From assembly GCA_015143295.1 (NCBI GenBank), contig CM026554.1, positions 28,843,531-28,907,530 on the forward strand: a stretch of DNA of 64,000 bases, given 5' to 3'. Under the pieces are notes generated by a model. It did not search any database. It was not told the DNA's origin and was given only the letters and a program-made list of their open reading frames with translations. Made by a program: the position numbers and the translations under genes. Positions 22,641-33,167 of this stretch are shown one piece after another; the stretch's first letter is position 1; every line of letters begins with the position of its first letter. Origin of the DNA: Tetracentron sinense (taxonomy: Eukaryota > Streptophyta > Magnoliopsida > Trochodendrales > Trochodendraceae).

Positions 22641-23996
22641 AGAACAAAAAGGCATGTATGATTCCCACGATACAAGAACAAGACAAGAATAAGTTGTAAA
22701 TACGGCAAGCAAGTTTTGGAAACCACAAAAAGTATTTTCAAGAACAAGTCATGACTTTTGAATACGAATTTACGATGCATGAGTTAAAATATGATGTTCA
22801 TGATTTACTTTACGTTGTTATGTCGTTTTAGCTTCCGCACTCTGATTATGTATCTTTTGGATGAACTGTATCATGTATTACATATTAATGTTACTACTAT
22901 TATTAGTTAGTAGCTTGCACTCGCTGAGTATTCCATGTTCAGCCGTACTTTTATGTCAGCAGGTACACTAGACGAGATATGGACTCGGGTCCCTTGGATG
23001 GAGGTAGCTCAGGGTGAGCAGGAGGTTATTCGGATAGTGACCTAGATATTAGGAGGCTTGGCATATGGCCAATGGTTGGGACGAGAGAGAGAGAGAAATG
23101 TATTTTGGGATTTCCCTTTTGGAGATTTTTCATATAAACTTGAGTGGGTAACTCAAGCATTTGCACTCTTGTGATTATTGTATTTTATCCGATCATTGTT
23201 TCTGTGGACACTTGGAGTTACATTTATGTTAAAGAAAATTTTAGTTCACTATTCTGAATGCCTTGTATACTCTTTGCAGGTTTGATTTCAGGTTAAGTCA
23301 CGTCACCAAAGTATCTTAACTCCTAGGGGGTATTTTGGGGCGTTACAACTTGCTTGATCAAAATAACCTGCAAAAGACCTGGAGCATACATAATAGAGGA
23401 CAATAATAGCGGAAACATAAACTATAAAGCACAGTGGAAGACTAACAAACCTCTATGTATATGCGTACATGATCCAAGTTTGATACAAAATAAATAAAGA
23501 CAAAGAAAGTGCGGACATGCCCGCCAAAATACATAAATATAATTCTCAAGCTCCCCCACAGCTAATCCACTCAGAATCTACCACAACCTAATAGTAACCC
23601 TCGACCAGAGGTTCCTCCATAGGCTCCTCAACGTACTCCTCCTCCACCCATGGGCCAGGAGCACATACATCAAATGGAGCAGTAGCTCCCTCAGAACCTG
23701 CCGACATAAACGTACGGCTGAGTATGGAATACTCAGCGTGTACCAAATGCTAACCAACAGTCATAGTACAACAACAATGCTATATATATATACAGCAGGA
23801 AACAATTCAGATCATAACAGGAAAGTAAAGCAGTTTATATTCATGCTTACATTTCGTAAAAGCCGATAAAACCCTTGAAAACATCGTGCACTTGACTTGA
23901 CTCAAATCATCATTTTCATGTTTGAAAACTTGTCTTGTCTATCTTGTCATATCATGTCATGTTATGCGTGTCATGTGTGTCATGCCATGTCATGCT

Positions 23997-24415
23997 TGCT
24001 TGGAAAATAAACTACTTGTGAGGGAAGGGAAACCCTTCTTCCTAGATGCATCATGCTTGTCATGCCATATATTATACTTGCTTGGAAAATAAACTACTTG
24101 TGAGGGAAGGGAGACCCTTCTTCCTAAATGTTCATGCTTGTCATGTCATATATCTTGCTTGCTTGGAAAATAAACTACTTGTGAGGGAAGGGAAACCTTT
24201 CTTCCTAAATGCATCATGATTGCCATGTCATGTATCATGCTTGCTTGGAAAATAAACTACTTGTGAGGGAAGGGAGACCCTTCTTCCTAAATGCTCATGC
24301 TTGCCATGCCATATATCTTGCTTGCTTGGAAAATAAACTACTTGTGAGGGAAGGGAGACCCTTCTTCCTAGATGCACTTGCGAGGGAAGGGAAACCCTTC
24401 TTTATGAATGCATGT
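23997..24415. repeat. About 82-bp tandem array, five units plus a partial, in the minus-strand solo LTR
   Basis: Units start near 23998, 24079, 24159, 24241 and 24324, each with CTTGGAAAATAAACTACTTG and GAGGGAAGGG followed by ACCCTTCTTCCTA; a partial unit lies near 24374. The pair GAAGGG/CCCTTC can form a small stem. A short ORF across the array (24209-24496) is an artefact of the repeat. Confidence 0.8.
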
Positions 24416-25312
24416 CTTGTTCTTGTCAAAAGCGAGGTAAAACATATCATAGGATATGTCTCATCTCTAATTCTTATTCTTGGAAAACCTCGATAAAACA
24501 TGTCATGCATGCCGTGCTCGTGGAATCGTGTACATACTTGCATTTGAATTTAAATATGACAATTGAGTAATTTCACAATACATAGAACATCAATAATTGG
24601 AGCAAGTAAATATTCATGCAATTTAGAGAAAACGAGAAATCACACTATCATGAGCCCTAGCAAATTCCATAAGCATTTAAGCATACAATTTCTTAATTTA
24701 CAACCCATTTATATTCACCTTGGCATTTCATCAAACATGGGGTGTGTTCATTATTTATTAAATCTGCATCATGCTTTTCTAGATGGATTGATGTTCACAT
24801 CACACATGTATGTTTATTATGGATACAATGCCCTCCCCATTTCATTCACCACATCATTCCACACGGCATCCAATCGCCAACATCCATCTCCATTCACACT
24901 ATTCACACATCCCAACTCATAGCACATTTATAGATGAGGGAAAACAAAGAATAGGGAAAGAAAAAAGAAAACTATAACTAAGAGGGTAGCACAAGGTACC
25001 GACCTTGTATAGAGGAAGAAACCCCTTGCAAAACGTGCGTGAGTTGCTGCCCTAGCTTGGAGAACGTGCTCCACGAGCTTGAACCTTGGATTGAAGAATC
25101 CAAGCCTTTTGGAACAATCTTGAGTTCACAACCCTTTGATTTCTTCTCAAGAGGATGCCCTAGGTTTAGAATCCCCTTTCTCCTCTCTCCTTATCTCTCA
25201 AATCTCTAAGTGTTGTGAATGAGCCCTCAAGACTCGGGCGAGTCTTATAGGTAAAGGGTATAACACCTAAATACCGAAAAAGCCCTTAATGAAATTCTAC
25301 AAAACGCGGGGG

Positions 25313-25519
25313 ACCGAGCGATCGATGGTTATGACCGATCGATCGGTTGCCTACTGAGCGATCGATGTTCTTGACCGAGCGATCGGTGTTCTTGACCGAG
25401 CGATCGGTCAAAAATATGCTCTCTGAAATTTTTTCTCATACAAAAAAGTTAACCAGTCGATAGCCTCTGATCGATCGGCTGTGGACCGATCGATCGCTAC
25501 AATAGACCAAGCGATCGAT
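25313..25519 (-). promoter_or_regulatory. Palindrome cluster ACCGATCGATCGGT in the minus-strand solo LTR
   Basis: Eight 14-bp near-palindromes occur at 25313, 25334, 25353, 25374, 25395, 25466, 25485 and 25506 (starts; spacings 21, 19, 21, 21, 71, 19, 21). The 71-bp step contains, on the minus strand, GGCTATCGACTGG and CAGAGAG at the same positions as in the young copia LTR's 71-bp step. It is the same palindrome family as in the copia LTR at 11772-11956. Confidence 0.7.
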
Positions 25520-25788
25520 GGTTTGTAGGTTTTTGACCCTGAGTCCATTTTCACCCATTCCTACTATTTGGACCCATTCTACTTCTATTCTAACATTTTC
25601 TAAACTTGACTAGGACCTCTTTAAAACTTATAGGCTTTATTAAATAATTTATCTAGTTAATTATAGCCTTCTTGACACAATTCCATCGAAGTTTCAAATT
25701 CTTATTTCATAAAATTGAGATTACAAGACACCATGCCTTGACACACATCCCAAGGCATATACAAAAAGTTTCGGGGCTCTACATAAAG

Positions 25789-26764
25789 TAACCACTAGGG
25801 TGCCATAAGGGTAAACCCAAACAACCACTCTAAAAGGGCTTGACTTGAGGAGGGTTTGATCCCTACTAATACTCTAGTTGAGTAAGAGTATTAGACTAAG
25901 CAACTAATATTAATCACCAAGAAAGAAAGATAAATTATGCTAATAAGAATGAAAATAAAACGAATAAACTCTATAATTGTCCAAATATAAAATATTGTTC
26001 TTCAAATCTAAACTAAATTGAATAAAAAGTTTAGAATATAAATTGATTTGTTTGCATGCCTTTCAATGCCTTTGTGTTTTCTTTTTATTTTTGACAGTTT
26101 ATCATGGTCATAATAATCAACTTCTTCACTAATTGCTTTATGTACTACAAAATTATCTTTATCTTTACTATTATAATGCGAGAACCTTGCGTAGATGAAT
26201 TTTCTAAAATTCCCAAACTACCCTTATATAAAAACATTGATTTAATATTTTACTTTGATTCCCAAACCACCCCTTGCATTTGATTTAATGTTTTACTTTA
26301 ATTTCCAAACTACCCCTTGCTCATCTATCTATTTAGAATCACAGCTAATCGTGATTGAACTCAGGGAGAGTTCAATCGCACCCGCGAGTTAACACGTGTC
26401 CCTTTTAACTCCTATTAACTGTGGTTAACTCCTTCCCCTCGCGCTCACGTGCCACTAGCGAGTTCAATCGCACCCGTGGGTTAACACGTGTCCCTTTTAA
26501 CTCCTATTAATTGTGGTTAACTCCTTCCCCTCGCTCTCACATGCATCGCACGTGCCACCCGCTAGTTTGATATAATGTCAATTTTCTTTTTATCCATCTT
26601 GATGAGAAACACATGAATCTTGTCTTTATAACCTATCACTTGATTAAAAAAAATTATTTTCACCTTGCAATAATGTTAAACACTAATGTTTAAATTTATG
26701 CACATAAAGACGATTTTATTGTAAACGATATATTAAATATATTATATCTTCTTTTTGACATAGA
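25789..26764. other. Repeat-rich spacer with a 92-bp tandem duplication
   Basis: There is no gene. It starts with the second half of the old tandem repeat split by the solo-LTR nest (compare 9424-9640). At 26368-26459 and 26460-26540 there are two tandem units sharing GAGTTCAATCGCACCCG and TTAACACGTGTCCC. The rest is AT-rich without recognisable structure. Confidence 0.55.
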
Positions 26765-28060
26765 TGATCATTGTGGACATAGAATTTTGCATCATTCCAA
26801 ATAGGGAAAACTCTGATTAAGAAAATGAAAAATGTCCAAATATAGAATCATCACTTATTCTAATAAGTGGAAAATATGAATCATAATCAAATAACGGATA
26901 AGGCAATGATCAAGAACAAAAATTTGGATAAGAGATTTGGTTGATTCAAGAGAAGGTGTTAGGCACCCTTAGACTCCCAAAGGTGATTATTTACTTCCTA
27001 AATTCACTTTAAATAAGTAGAAATAATAAAATAATTCATAATTTAACATGCTATTTGAGAATAATGTGAATATGAAAACAAGCATTAAATAAAGAGTTTG
27101 CATCAAATAAGAATAAAGAATACCCCAAACTCAAGCAAGCATGAAAAGATATAGAAAAACGATTGTTTTTGGTTGGTGAGGTTCGCACTTGTGAAAGTTG
27201 CCAATGTATCCCATAAAAGGGGAACAAAACCAGCGTAGTTCACTCGGTTTCATGCAAGCACACAGTCTTATGTATAAAATAAGCAACTGATCAAATAAGT
27301 ATGATAGAAAATAAACATGGAAAATAATGTAAAAATCACACAAGTAAGCAAGCAATGACCATTTGATTTGTTTTTGTATTTTTATATTTTTAAATGGCTT
27401 GAACAGTTTAAGCTCGGGTAGGGATGGAATATGTTCTAAGAAGTTTTAACTCGTGTAGGTTTGGAGAAGACATTATGGCAAGCCCAATTCTAATCTAAAT
27501 TAAACTAGTGCCTAAGTTAGAGAATATATTAATATTTTCCTAATGAAAATACATAAATATACATAATTACTACAAGAATATAGATAATATGTACAAATAA
27601 ATATAGAGTATTATATATACATAAAAATATTTTATAGATTACAATACATAATTAGTATAAATAAATATAAACTTATACTATAGTAATCATATGTAAGATT
27701 ATGTTTACATCACCCTATTTTGGCATCCCATATTCCTTCTTTTATTTCTTTGAGGCTTCAAGGTATTCATCCAAATATCCTCTAAACCCTGTACTAAAGC
27801 CCAACATCCATACCCTAATCCAAGCCCAAGCACAAAACCTTAAGAGTAAAGGCCAAATTAAATAATAATTCAGGCTTTTGCTAGAGCCAATTTAGTCTCA
27901 CTCAAGCAAGATTTTAAAATGCATCTCGCTTGAGCGAGATCAAGTTTGCTCGAGCAAACATAGAATCAGTAGCCACTATGCATGCCATTCTCTTTTGCTC
28001 TCGAGTTGGCATCTCACTCGAGCAAAGGAAAAACTATACTCTACTTTCTCTCTCTAAAAC
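26765..28060 (-). mobile_element. Old minus-strand LTR, probably gypsy (Tat-like)
   Basis: On the minus strand the region ends in a block GGGTGCCTAACACCTTCT followed by a form of AATCTCTTATCC, comparable to GGTGCTTAAGTAACACCTTC and AATCTCTTACCTTATCC near the end of the LTR at 33168. A palindrome cluster lies at its 5' side (27898-28026). The boundaries are approximate and no target duplication was found. No coding region is attached, so it may be a solo LTR or a fragment. Confidence 0.45.
27898..28026 (-). promoter_or_regulatory. CTCGAG-type palindrome cluster in old LTR
   Basis: Near-palindromes occur at 27898-27913, 27923-27940 (ATCTCGCTTGAGCGAGAT) and 27944-27959 (GTTTGCTCGAGCAAAC, perfect), and a half-decayed copy at 28013-28026. 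Neighbouring copies are about 20-25 bp apart. This is the same layout as in the other LTRs with a different core. Confidence 0.5.
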
Positions 28061-29866
28061 ACAAGTACAGTTTCAAGTTTAGTCCTCATAGAAGATATCA
28101 AGACTATATTATCATCCAAAGATAATTTTTGAAACGTGGATTATCACTTCTACTGCCTTTAGGAGCATAATTAACATGTAAATGCATTAATCTATTTTGT
28201 AATTTCCTGATAAGGTATGAATTTGTCTATGAATTATAATATAAGAGGCCTGTTCTAAAAATAACCATCAACAAAGAAAAAAAAAAATGCTTAACGGGCG
28301 AATTCGACTATGCGCCAAATGCTCTCCTCCTCATTGGTAAAAAAAAATAAAAAAAAATTGTCTATGAATTTCTGTACCCAATTATCTATTTTGCGATTTT
28401 TTTTTAATTCAATTTTATTTTTTGTTTAATATTTAATATCCTCTGAAGAGAAAAAAAAAAAGTGGGTTAAGAGAGTATGATAGAAGAAAATATATTATAC
28501 TTATAATCGGTTTTGATTTTTAGATTTCTGTATACAAGACATGTATTTGTCAATGGATTTTAAAAATAACAATGTTTTTTTAAAAATTTATTTGTTTATT
28601 TTTAGAATCAAAATGTTCATAAAATATGTGATGATTTTTGCGGTATTATCAACTCTTAAGATTTACAGCACAACAAGCATATGGTGTACCATTCTTTGTA
28701 TCATTTTGTATCCATACATATATTTACCAGCCTAAGCCTAATATATACCAAAACCCTATCACCTTTTATCTTTATATCTTTGTTTTTTTTTTTGGTTTAA
28801 CACAATAAACATACACTATACTCAACACACACACGCCCAGGCCCAGGCCATATATATCTTTGTTAAAGTTGCAATGAAATTTATTTTAAATGAAAGTTGA
28901 AGCTAAGTATAATATTCGTTTGAGAGCAATTACAATGGTAATTAATTATAATATTGATGTAGATTTTGAAAAATAAGAATAATATTATTTTTTTATTATC
29001 TTTATTGCTTATTTTAGTGACCACTTCTATATTCAATACAAATATATTTCCTTAATTATTGATAATAATTGATTTTCTTAAACATCAATAGTGCCTCGCA
29101 CCTGCCTTTCATTTACTAGTTGCAAAAAACAAAAAAAAACCAAAGTTAGCCCACAAAACAGCTTGTGATCATAAGCTAAAGCCCGACCTAAAGAGTAGCA
29201 ATTTCTAAACTCTCTGGCAATCTTTTCAACTTATCACATGTGATTAATATATCCCAACTTATCACATGTTCAAAAAAAATGTTCAGATTATTATATTATA
29301 TTATATTATATTATATTGGGTTCAACTAAAGGTTGGCTTTTGGACCCAACAGGGTTAGGTGTTAGTATCTGTTCAGTTAGTGGGCGGGTGGAGAGTATAA
29401 TACCTACTTGACACACTTATAACATGTTCAAGTTTGGGCAGTACGGCGATTGTGATGTCCACTGTTTGTACTAATCAATCCTAACTCCTAACCCAACCTA
29501 CTACTGATTTTGATAAATGATCCCCACACCAAAAAAAAAAAAAATCACTATAATTTAAAATAATAATTAATTATTTTGTAAATAATTTATTAGATTCTAA
29601 ATTAAAAAGGAATAATTTTTTTTTAGGGTAAGTCAAATTACTAACCATGGTTTACACACAGACACACTAAAACTACTGCAAGCACGGTATATTTACACCC
29701 CAAAAATAGCAAAAGGGGCTCCATACCAAACTCCATACCAAAAAGATTCAACTTGTTCGGGCGCCCGGGACTTGGGTCCGTGATGTGCAGCGCAACACGC
29801 CCGCCACCGTCTCAGCTCTCTCCGCTGTGACTCGAACTTCCGCGACGATGCGAAACTCAACCTGCA
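28061..29866. other. AT-rich intergenic region upstream of the long PPR gene
   Basis: No gene or recognisable element is seen. It contains A/T runs, a pentanucleotide microsatellite of TTATA units at 29288-29316, and a GC-richer stretch from about 29755 onward that should hold the promoter and 5' UTR of the PPR gene. No clear TATA box was found there. Confidence 0.5.
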
Positions 29867-32260
29867 ATGCGCCATGGAAGAGCCCTTTCTTCTGCTCTCC
29901 TCAGGACTTCATCCTCCGAACTCGGAATCGTCCTCCTTGTTGCCTCCCTCTCCAAAACCCTATCCGAGTCCGGCACTCGGAACCTCGACGCCCATTCCAT
30001 TCCCCTATCCGAATCTCTCGTCCTCCATATCCTCCGAAGAAACTCTCTCCACCCCTCCAAGCGTATTGACTTCTTCAGATGGGCTTCTCTCAGACCCGGT
30101 TACAAACACTCGGCCAACACCTATTCTCAGATCTTTCATGCCGTTTGTCGAGCTGGGCATCTCCACGAACTCCGTCCCCTACTGGTTTTGATGAAGGAAG
30201 ATGGCGTTGTTGTTGATTCTTCAACTTTCAAGCTCCTCCTTGACGCTTTTATTCGATCGGGTAAGTTTGATTCGGCTCTTGAAATACTGGACGACATGGA
30301 AGAACTAGGAACTAGCTTGAATCCCCGCATGTATAATTCTGTTCTCATTGCTCTCGTTAGGAAAAACCAGGTGGGTTTGGCTTTGTCTATGTTCTACAAG
30401 CTTTTAGAAGCTTCCAATGGCGATGGGGTTGTTGTTCCAGATGCTCTCGCCTGTAACCAACTGCTTGTTGCTCTTAGAAAAGCCGATATGAGGGCAGAAT
30501 TCAAAAGGGTTTTGGGAAAATTGAGAGAGAAGGGGTTTGGGTTGGATACATGGGGTTATAATATATGCATTCATGCATTTGGGTGTTGGGCTGATTTGGA
30601 TGCTTCTCTGGAACTCTTTAGAGAGATGAAGGAGAAGAGTTCTGGTTCAGCTTCGACTGGCCCGGACTTGTGCACATATAATAGCCTAATTCGCGTGCTC
30701 TGCTCGGTTGGGAAGGTGAAAGATGCATTGATTGTTTGGGAGGAGTTGAAAGGGTCTGGTCATGAGCCTGATGCCTTCACATATCGGATCCTTATCCAAG
30801 GGTGTTCTAAATCGTATAGGGTGGATGATGCAACAAGGATTTTCAATGAGATGCAGTACAATGGGTTCCGTCCAGATACTATTGTTTATAATTCTCTCCT
30901 TGATGGGTTGTTCAAGGCAAGGAAGGTGACGGAAGCCTGCCAACTGTTTGAGAAGATGGTTCAGGACTGTATAAGGGTTTCATGCTGGTCTTACAATATT
31001 CTGGTCGATGGTTTGTTTAGAAATGCAAGGGCCGCAGCCGCTTACACTCTTTTCTGTGACTTGAAGAAGAAGGGGCAGTTTGTGGATGGTGTCACTTATA
31101 GCATTGTCGTTTTGCATCTATGTAGGGAGGGTCAGATTGAAGCAGCACTGGATTTGGCAGAAGAAATGGAAGGCAGAGGTTTTGTTGTCGATCTTGTTAC
31201 AGTTACATCTCTCTTGATCGGGCTCCATAGGCAAGGTAGGTGGGATTGGGCAGAGAGGATCATGAAGCACGTTAGGGATGGTACTTTGGTGCCAAATGTT
31301 CTCCGGTGGAGAGCCGATATGGAGGCTTCAATGAGAAATCCACAGAACAGAAAAAGGGATTACACACCAATGTTCCCATCTAAAGGCAACTTTACTGACA
31401 TCATGAATTTAATTAGTTCACCTTCTGCTGATTTGGGGATGAATGCTGGCCTTGATTCAGAAGGTAGCGAGGCCCAAGATGAGAAGAATTCTTCCACATA
31501 CACTGATCAATGGTCATCATCCCCGTACATGGATCAATTGGCCGATGAAGTCAAATCCACCAACCGTTCTTATCGTTTGTTTTCAGTATCTAGGGGGAAA
31601 CGAGTGCAGGAGAAAGGGATAGACTCTTTTGATATCGATATGGTAAATACATACCTGTCAATATTTTTAGCAAAGGGAAAGTTAAGCTTAGCTTGCAAGT
31701 TGTTTGATATCTTCACTGACATGAGTGTTGACCCTGTGAGTTACACTTACAATTCCATGATGAGTTCATTCGTGAAGAAGGGCTATTTTAGTGAGGCATG
31801 GGATGTTCTTCATGAGATGGGCGAGAAGCTTTGCCCAGCCGACATTGCGACATACAACGTGATAATTCAAGGTTTGGGGAAGATGGGAAGAGCGGATCTG
31901 GCCAGTGCTATTCTTGATCAGTTGATGCAGCAGGGTGGTTATCTTGACATTGTGATGTACAATACGCTGATTAATGCACTAGGGAAGGCAGGGCGGATGG
32001 ATGAAGCTAACAGGTTGTTTGAACAGTTGAGGACAAGTGGGATTAATCCGGACATTGTTACTTTTAATACACTTATTGAAGTTCACAGCAAGGCAGGTCG
32101 AGTGAAGGAAGCGTACAAGTTCTTAAAAATGATGTTGGATGCGGGCTGCTCCCCGAATTTTGTCACTGATACAACTCTGGATTTCCTGGAGAAGGAGATC
32201 GAGAAACTGAGGTACCAAAAAGCGTCTATCAAGCGCAACAACGGGGATGATACTATTTGA
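29867..32260 (+). CDS. Long pentatricopeptide-repeat protein, organelle-targeted type
   Basis: This intronless 797-residue gene starts at the ATG at 29867. The N-terminus (about 1-40) is Arg/Ser/Leu-rich with few acids, as in a transit peptide. A first block of about eleven PPR motifs spans roughly residues 80-490, for example TYRILIQGCSKSYRVDDA and VYNSLLDGLFKARKVTEA. A non-repeat linker (about 500-580, containing DYTPMFPSKGNF and WSSSPYMDQL) separates a second block of five PPR motifs (about 590-765). There is no E, DYW or SMR domain, so it is P-class. Such proteins bind specific organellar RNAs. Length, the split repeat array and the linker motifs resemble Arabidopsis At4g01570 (recalled, not searched). 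The frame is uninterrupted and GC content is higher than its AT-rich flanks, which suggests a functional gene. Confidence 0.94.
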   Translation: MRHGRALSSALLRTSSSELGIVLLVASLSKTLSESGTRNLDAHSIPLSESLVLHILRRNSLHPSKRIDFFRWASLRPGYKHSANTYSQIFHAVCRAGHLHELRPLLVLMKEDGVVVDSSTFKLLLDAFIRSGKFDSALEILDDMEELGTSLNPRMYNSVLIALVRKNQVGLALSMFYKLLEASNGDGVVVPDALACNQLLVALRKADMRAEFKRVLGKLREKGFGLDTWGYNICIHAFGCWADLDASLELFREMKEKSSGSASTGPDLCTYNSLIRVLCSVGKVKDALIVWEELKGSGHEPDAFTYRILIQGCSKSYRVDDATRIFNEMQYNGFRPDTIVYNSLLDGLFKARKVTEACQLFEKMVQDCIRVSCWSYNILVDGLFRNARAAAAYTLFCDLKKKGQFVDGVTYSIVVLHLCREGQIEAALDLAEEMEGRGFVVDLVTVTSLLIGLHRQGRWDWAERIMKHVRDGTLVPNVLRWRADMEASMRNPQNRKRDYTPMFPSKGNFTDIMNLISSPSADLGMNAGLDSEGSEAQDEKNSSTYTDQWSSSPYMDQLADEVKSTNRSYRLFSVSRGKRVQEKGIDSFDIDMVNTYLSIFLAKGKLSLACKLFDIFTDMSVDPVSYTYNSMMSSFVKKGYFSEAWDVLHEMGEKLCPADIATYNVIIQGLGKMGRADLASAILDQLMQQGGYLDIVMYNTLINALGKAGRMDEANRLFEQLRTSGINPDIVTFNTLIEVHSKAGRVKEAYKFLKMMLDAGCSPNFVTDTTLDFLEKEIEKLRYQKASIKRNNGDDTI

Positions 32261-33167
32261 AGATCTGTTTTTTGTGGATAAGGTTTGTCCGGGGAGAACC
32301 AATACCTGTTTCAAATTGCAAGTGAAATCCATAAAAATTGATCTTGAAAACTCTCAATGTGAGATTTTACCAATGTTTATCCTACTCGTGTGACGAGAAA
32401 ATTAAGTGTTCATAGTGACCAAAAGAGTAACCACAAGCATAGTCATACAGTGGTTTGACCCAAATATGTGTAATAGTAGTGGAGGTGGCTCATTAATAGT
32501 TCTTTATTGTTTGCAGCCATGACAAAAGAAGTCTGTGATGAGATTTCTCAGTAAAAGAATGACAATGATACAATAGTTTTGTTTGAACATGTACATTAGA
32601 AGGTGGACTCTATTGGATAATGATTTTATTTTTTGAGGTGGTATTCATTAATGTTTGGCAATATGAGATTTCATTTTGTTTGTGATTTTCCCCCCAACTT
32701 GAAGCAACAAATGGTAATAGCTAAATTCTGTCATCGAAGAACAAATTCCTTCAAGGCCAAACTCTATTCTCTTTTCTGACCAGTTTTTGATACTCTCTCA
32801 TGAATTCAAAGTCATTGACGCAACACCAATGCTGACACCAAATGACTATAAACAGGAAGATCAGAGCATGGCTAAGGCTCCCTCGACCAGAGGGAGAGGG
32901 AATGAAGCTGAAACAAACTGCAGGATCCATTTCAGAACTGCCTGCCAGAGACTCTGAAGCTCCATTGGGGCAGGGCTGACTAGGGCTGTTTCATGCATAT
33001 TGCGAAGGAAGGAACAAAAATAAATTGGTCTATGCCTTTAGAGGGTTGAGCTTCTGTAACAGTTGAGACTTTTTCTCAAGTTTTTAAGCGCGGGGAGGAG
33101 CATTATATTGCATTGAAGTCGTGCAAGCTCAATGCTGTCAATTAGTGGACTATCTCATGCATGTGCT
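32261..33167. other. 3' flank of the PPR gene, no gene seen
   Basis: AT-rich sequence follows the stop codon. AATAAAAT-like signals are not obvious within 200 bp. No ORF of interest or repeat was recognised before the LTR at 33168. Confidence 0.5.

Larger units (their letters stand above)
9756..23347 (+). mobile_element. Plus-strand solo LTR (Tekay/Del-like), interrupted by a SIRE element
   Basis: The LTR begins TGTAGAGCCTCGAA at 9756 and ends GGGGCGTTACA at 23347, flanked by the 5-bp duplication ACTTG (9751-9755 and 23348-23352). Its own sequence (9756-11455 plus 22008-23347, about 3.0 kb) contains no gag or pol, so it is a solo LTR. It inserted into the minus-strand solo LTR and was later hit by the copia element at 11456. 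It carries six palindromes (10298-10443) and a nine-unit hairpin array (22172-22640). Confidence 0.87.
9685..25783 (-). mobile_element. Minus-strand solo LTR (gypsy Tekay/Del-like), split by nested insertions
   Basis: Read on the minus strand, the LTR starts at 25783 with TGTAGAGCCCCGAA and ends at 9685 with GGGTTTTGGGGCGCGACA. The 5-bp duplication TAAAG flanks it exactly (9680-9684 and 25784-25788). Its own sequence is only 9685-9755 and 23353-25783, about 2.5 kb; the rest is a later nest. No internal region is present, so it is a solo LTR left by LTR-LTR recombination. Its ends match those of the element at 46882, whose gag is Tekay/Del-like, hence the family guess. It contains a palindrome cluster (25313-25519) and an 82-bp tandem array (23997-24415). 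Confidence 0.85.

Noticed and set aside
24209..24496. 95-residue ORF with internal repeats
   Set aside because: It is a by-product of translating the 82-bp tandem array in the solo LTR.
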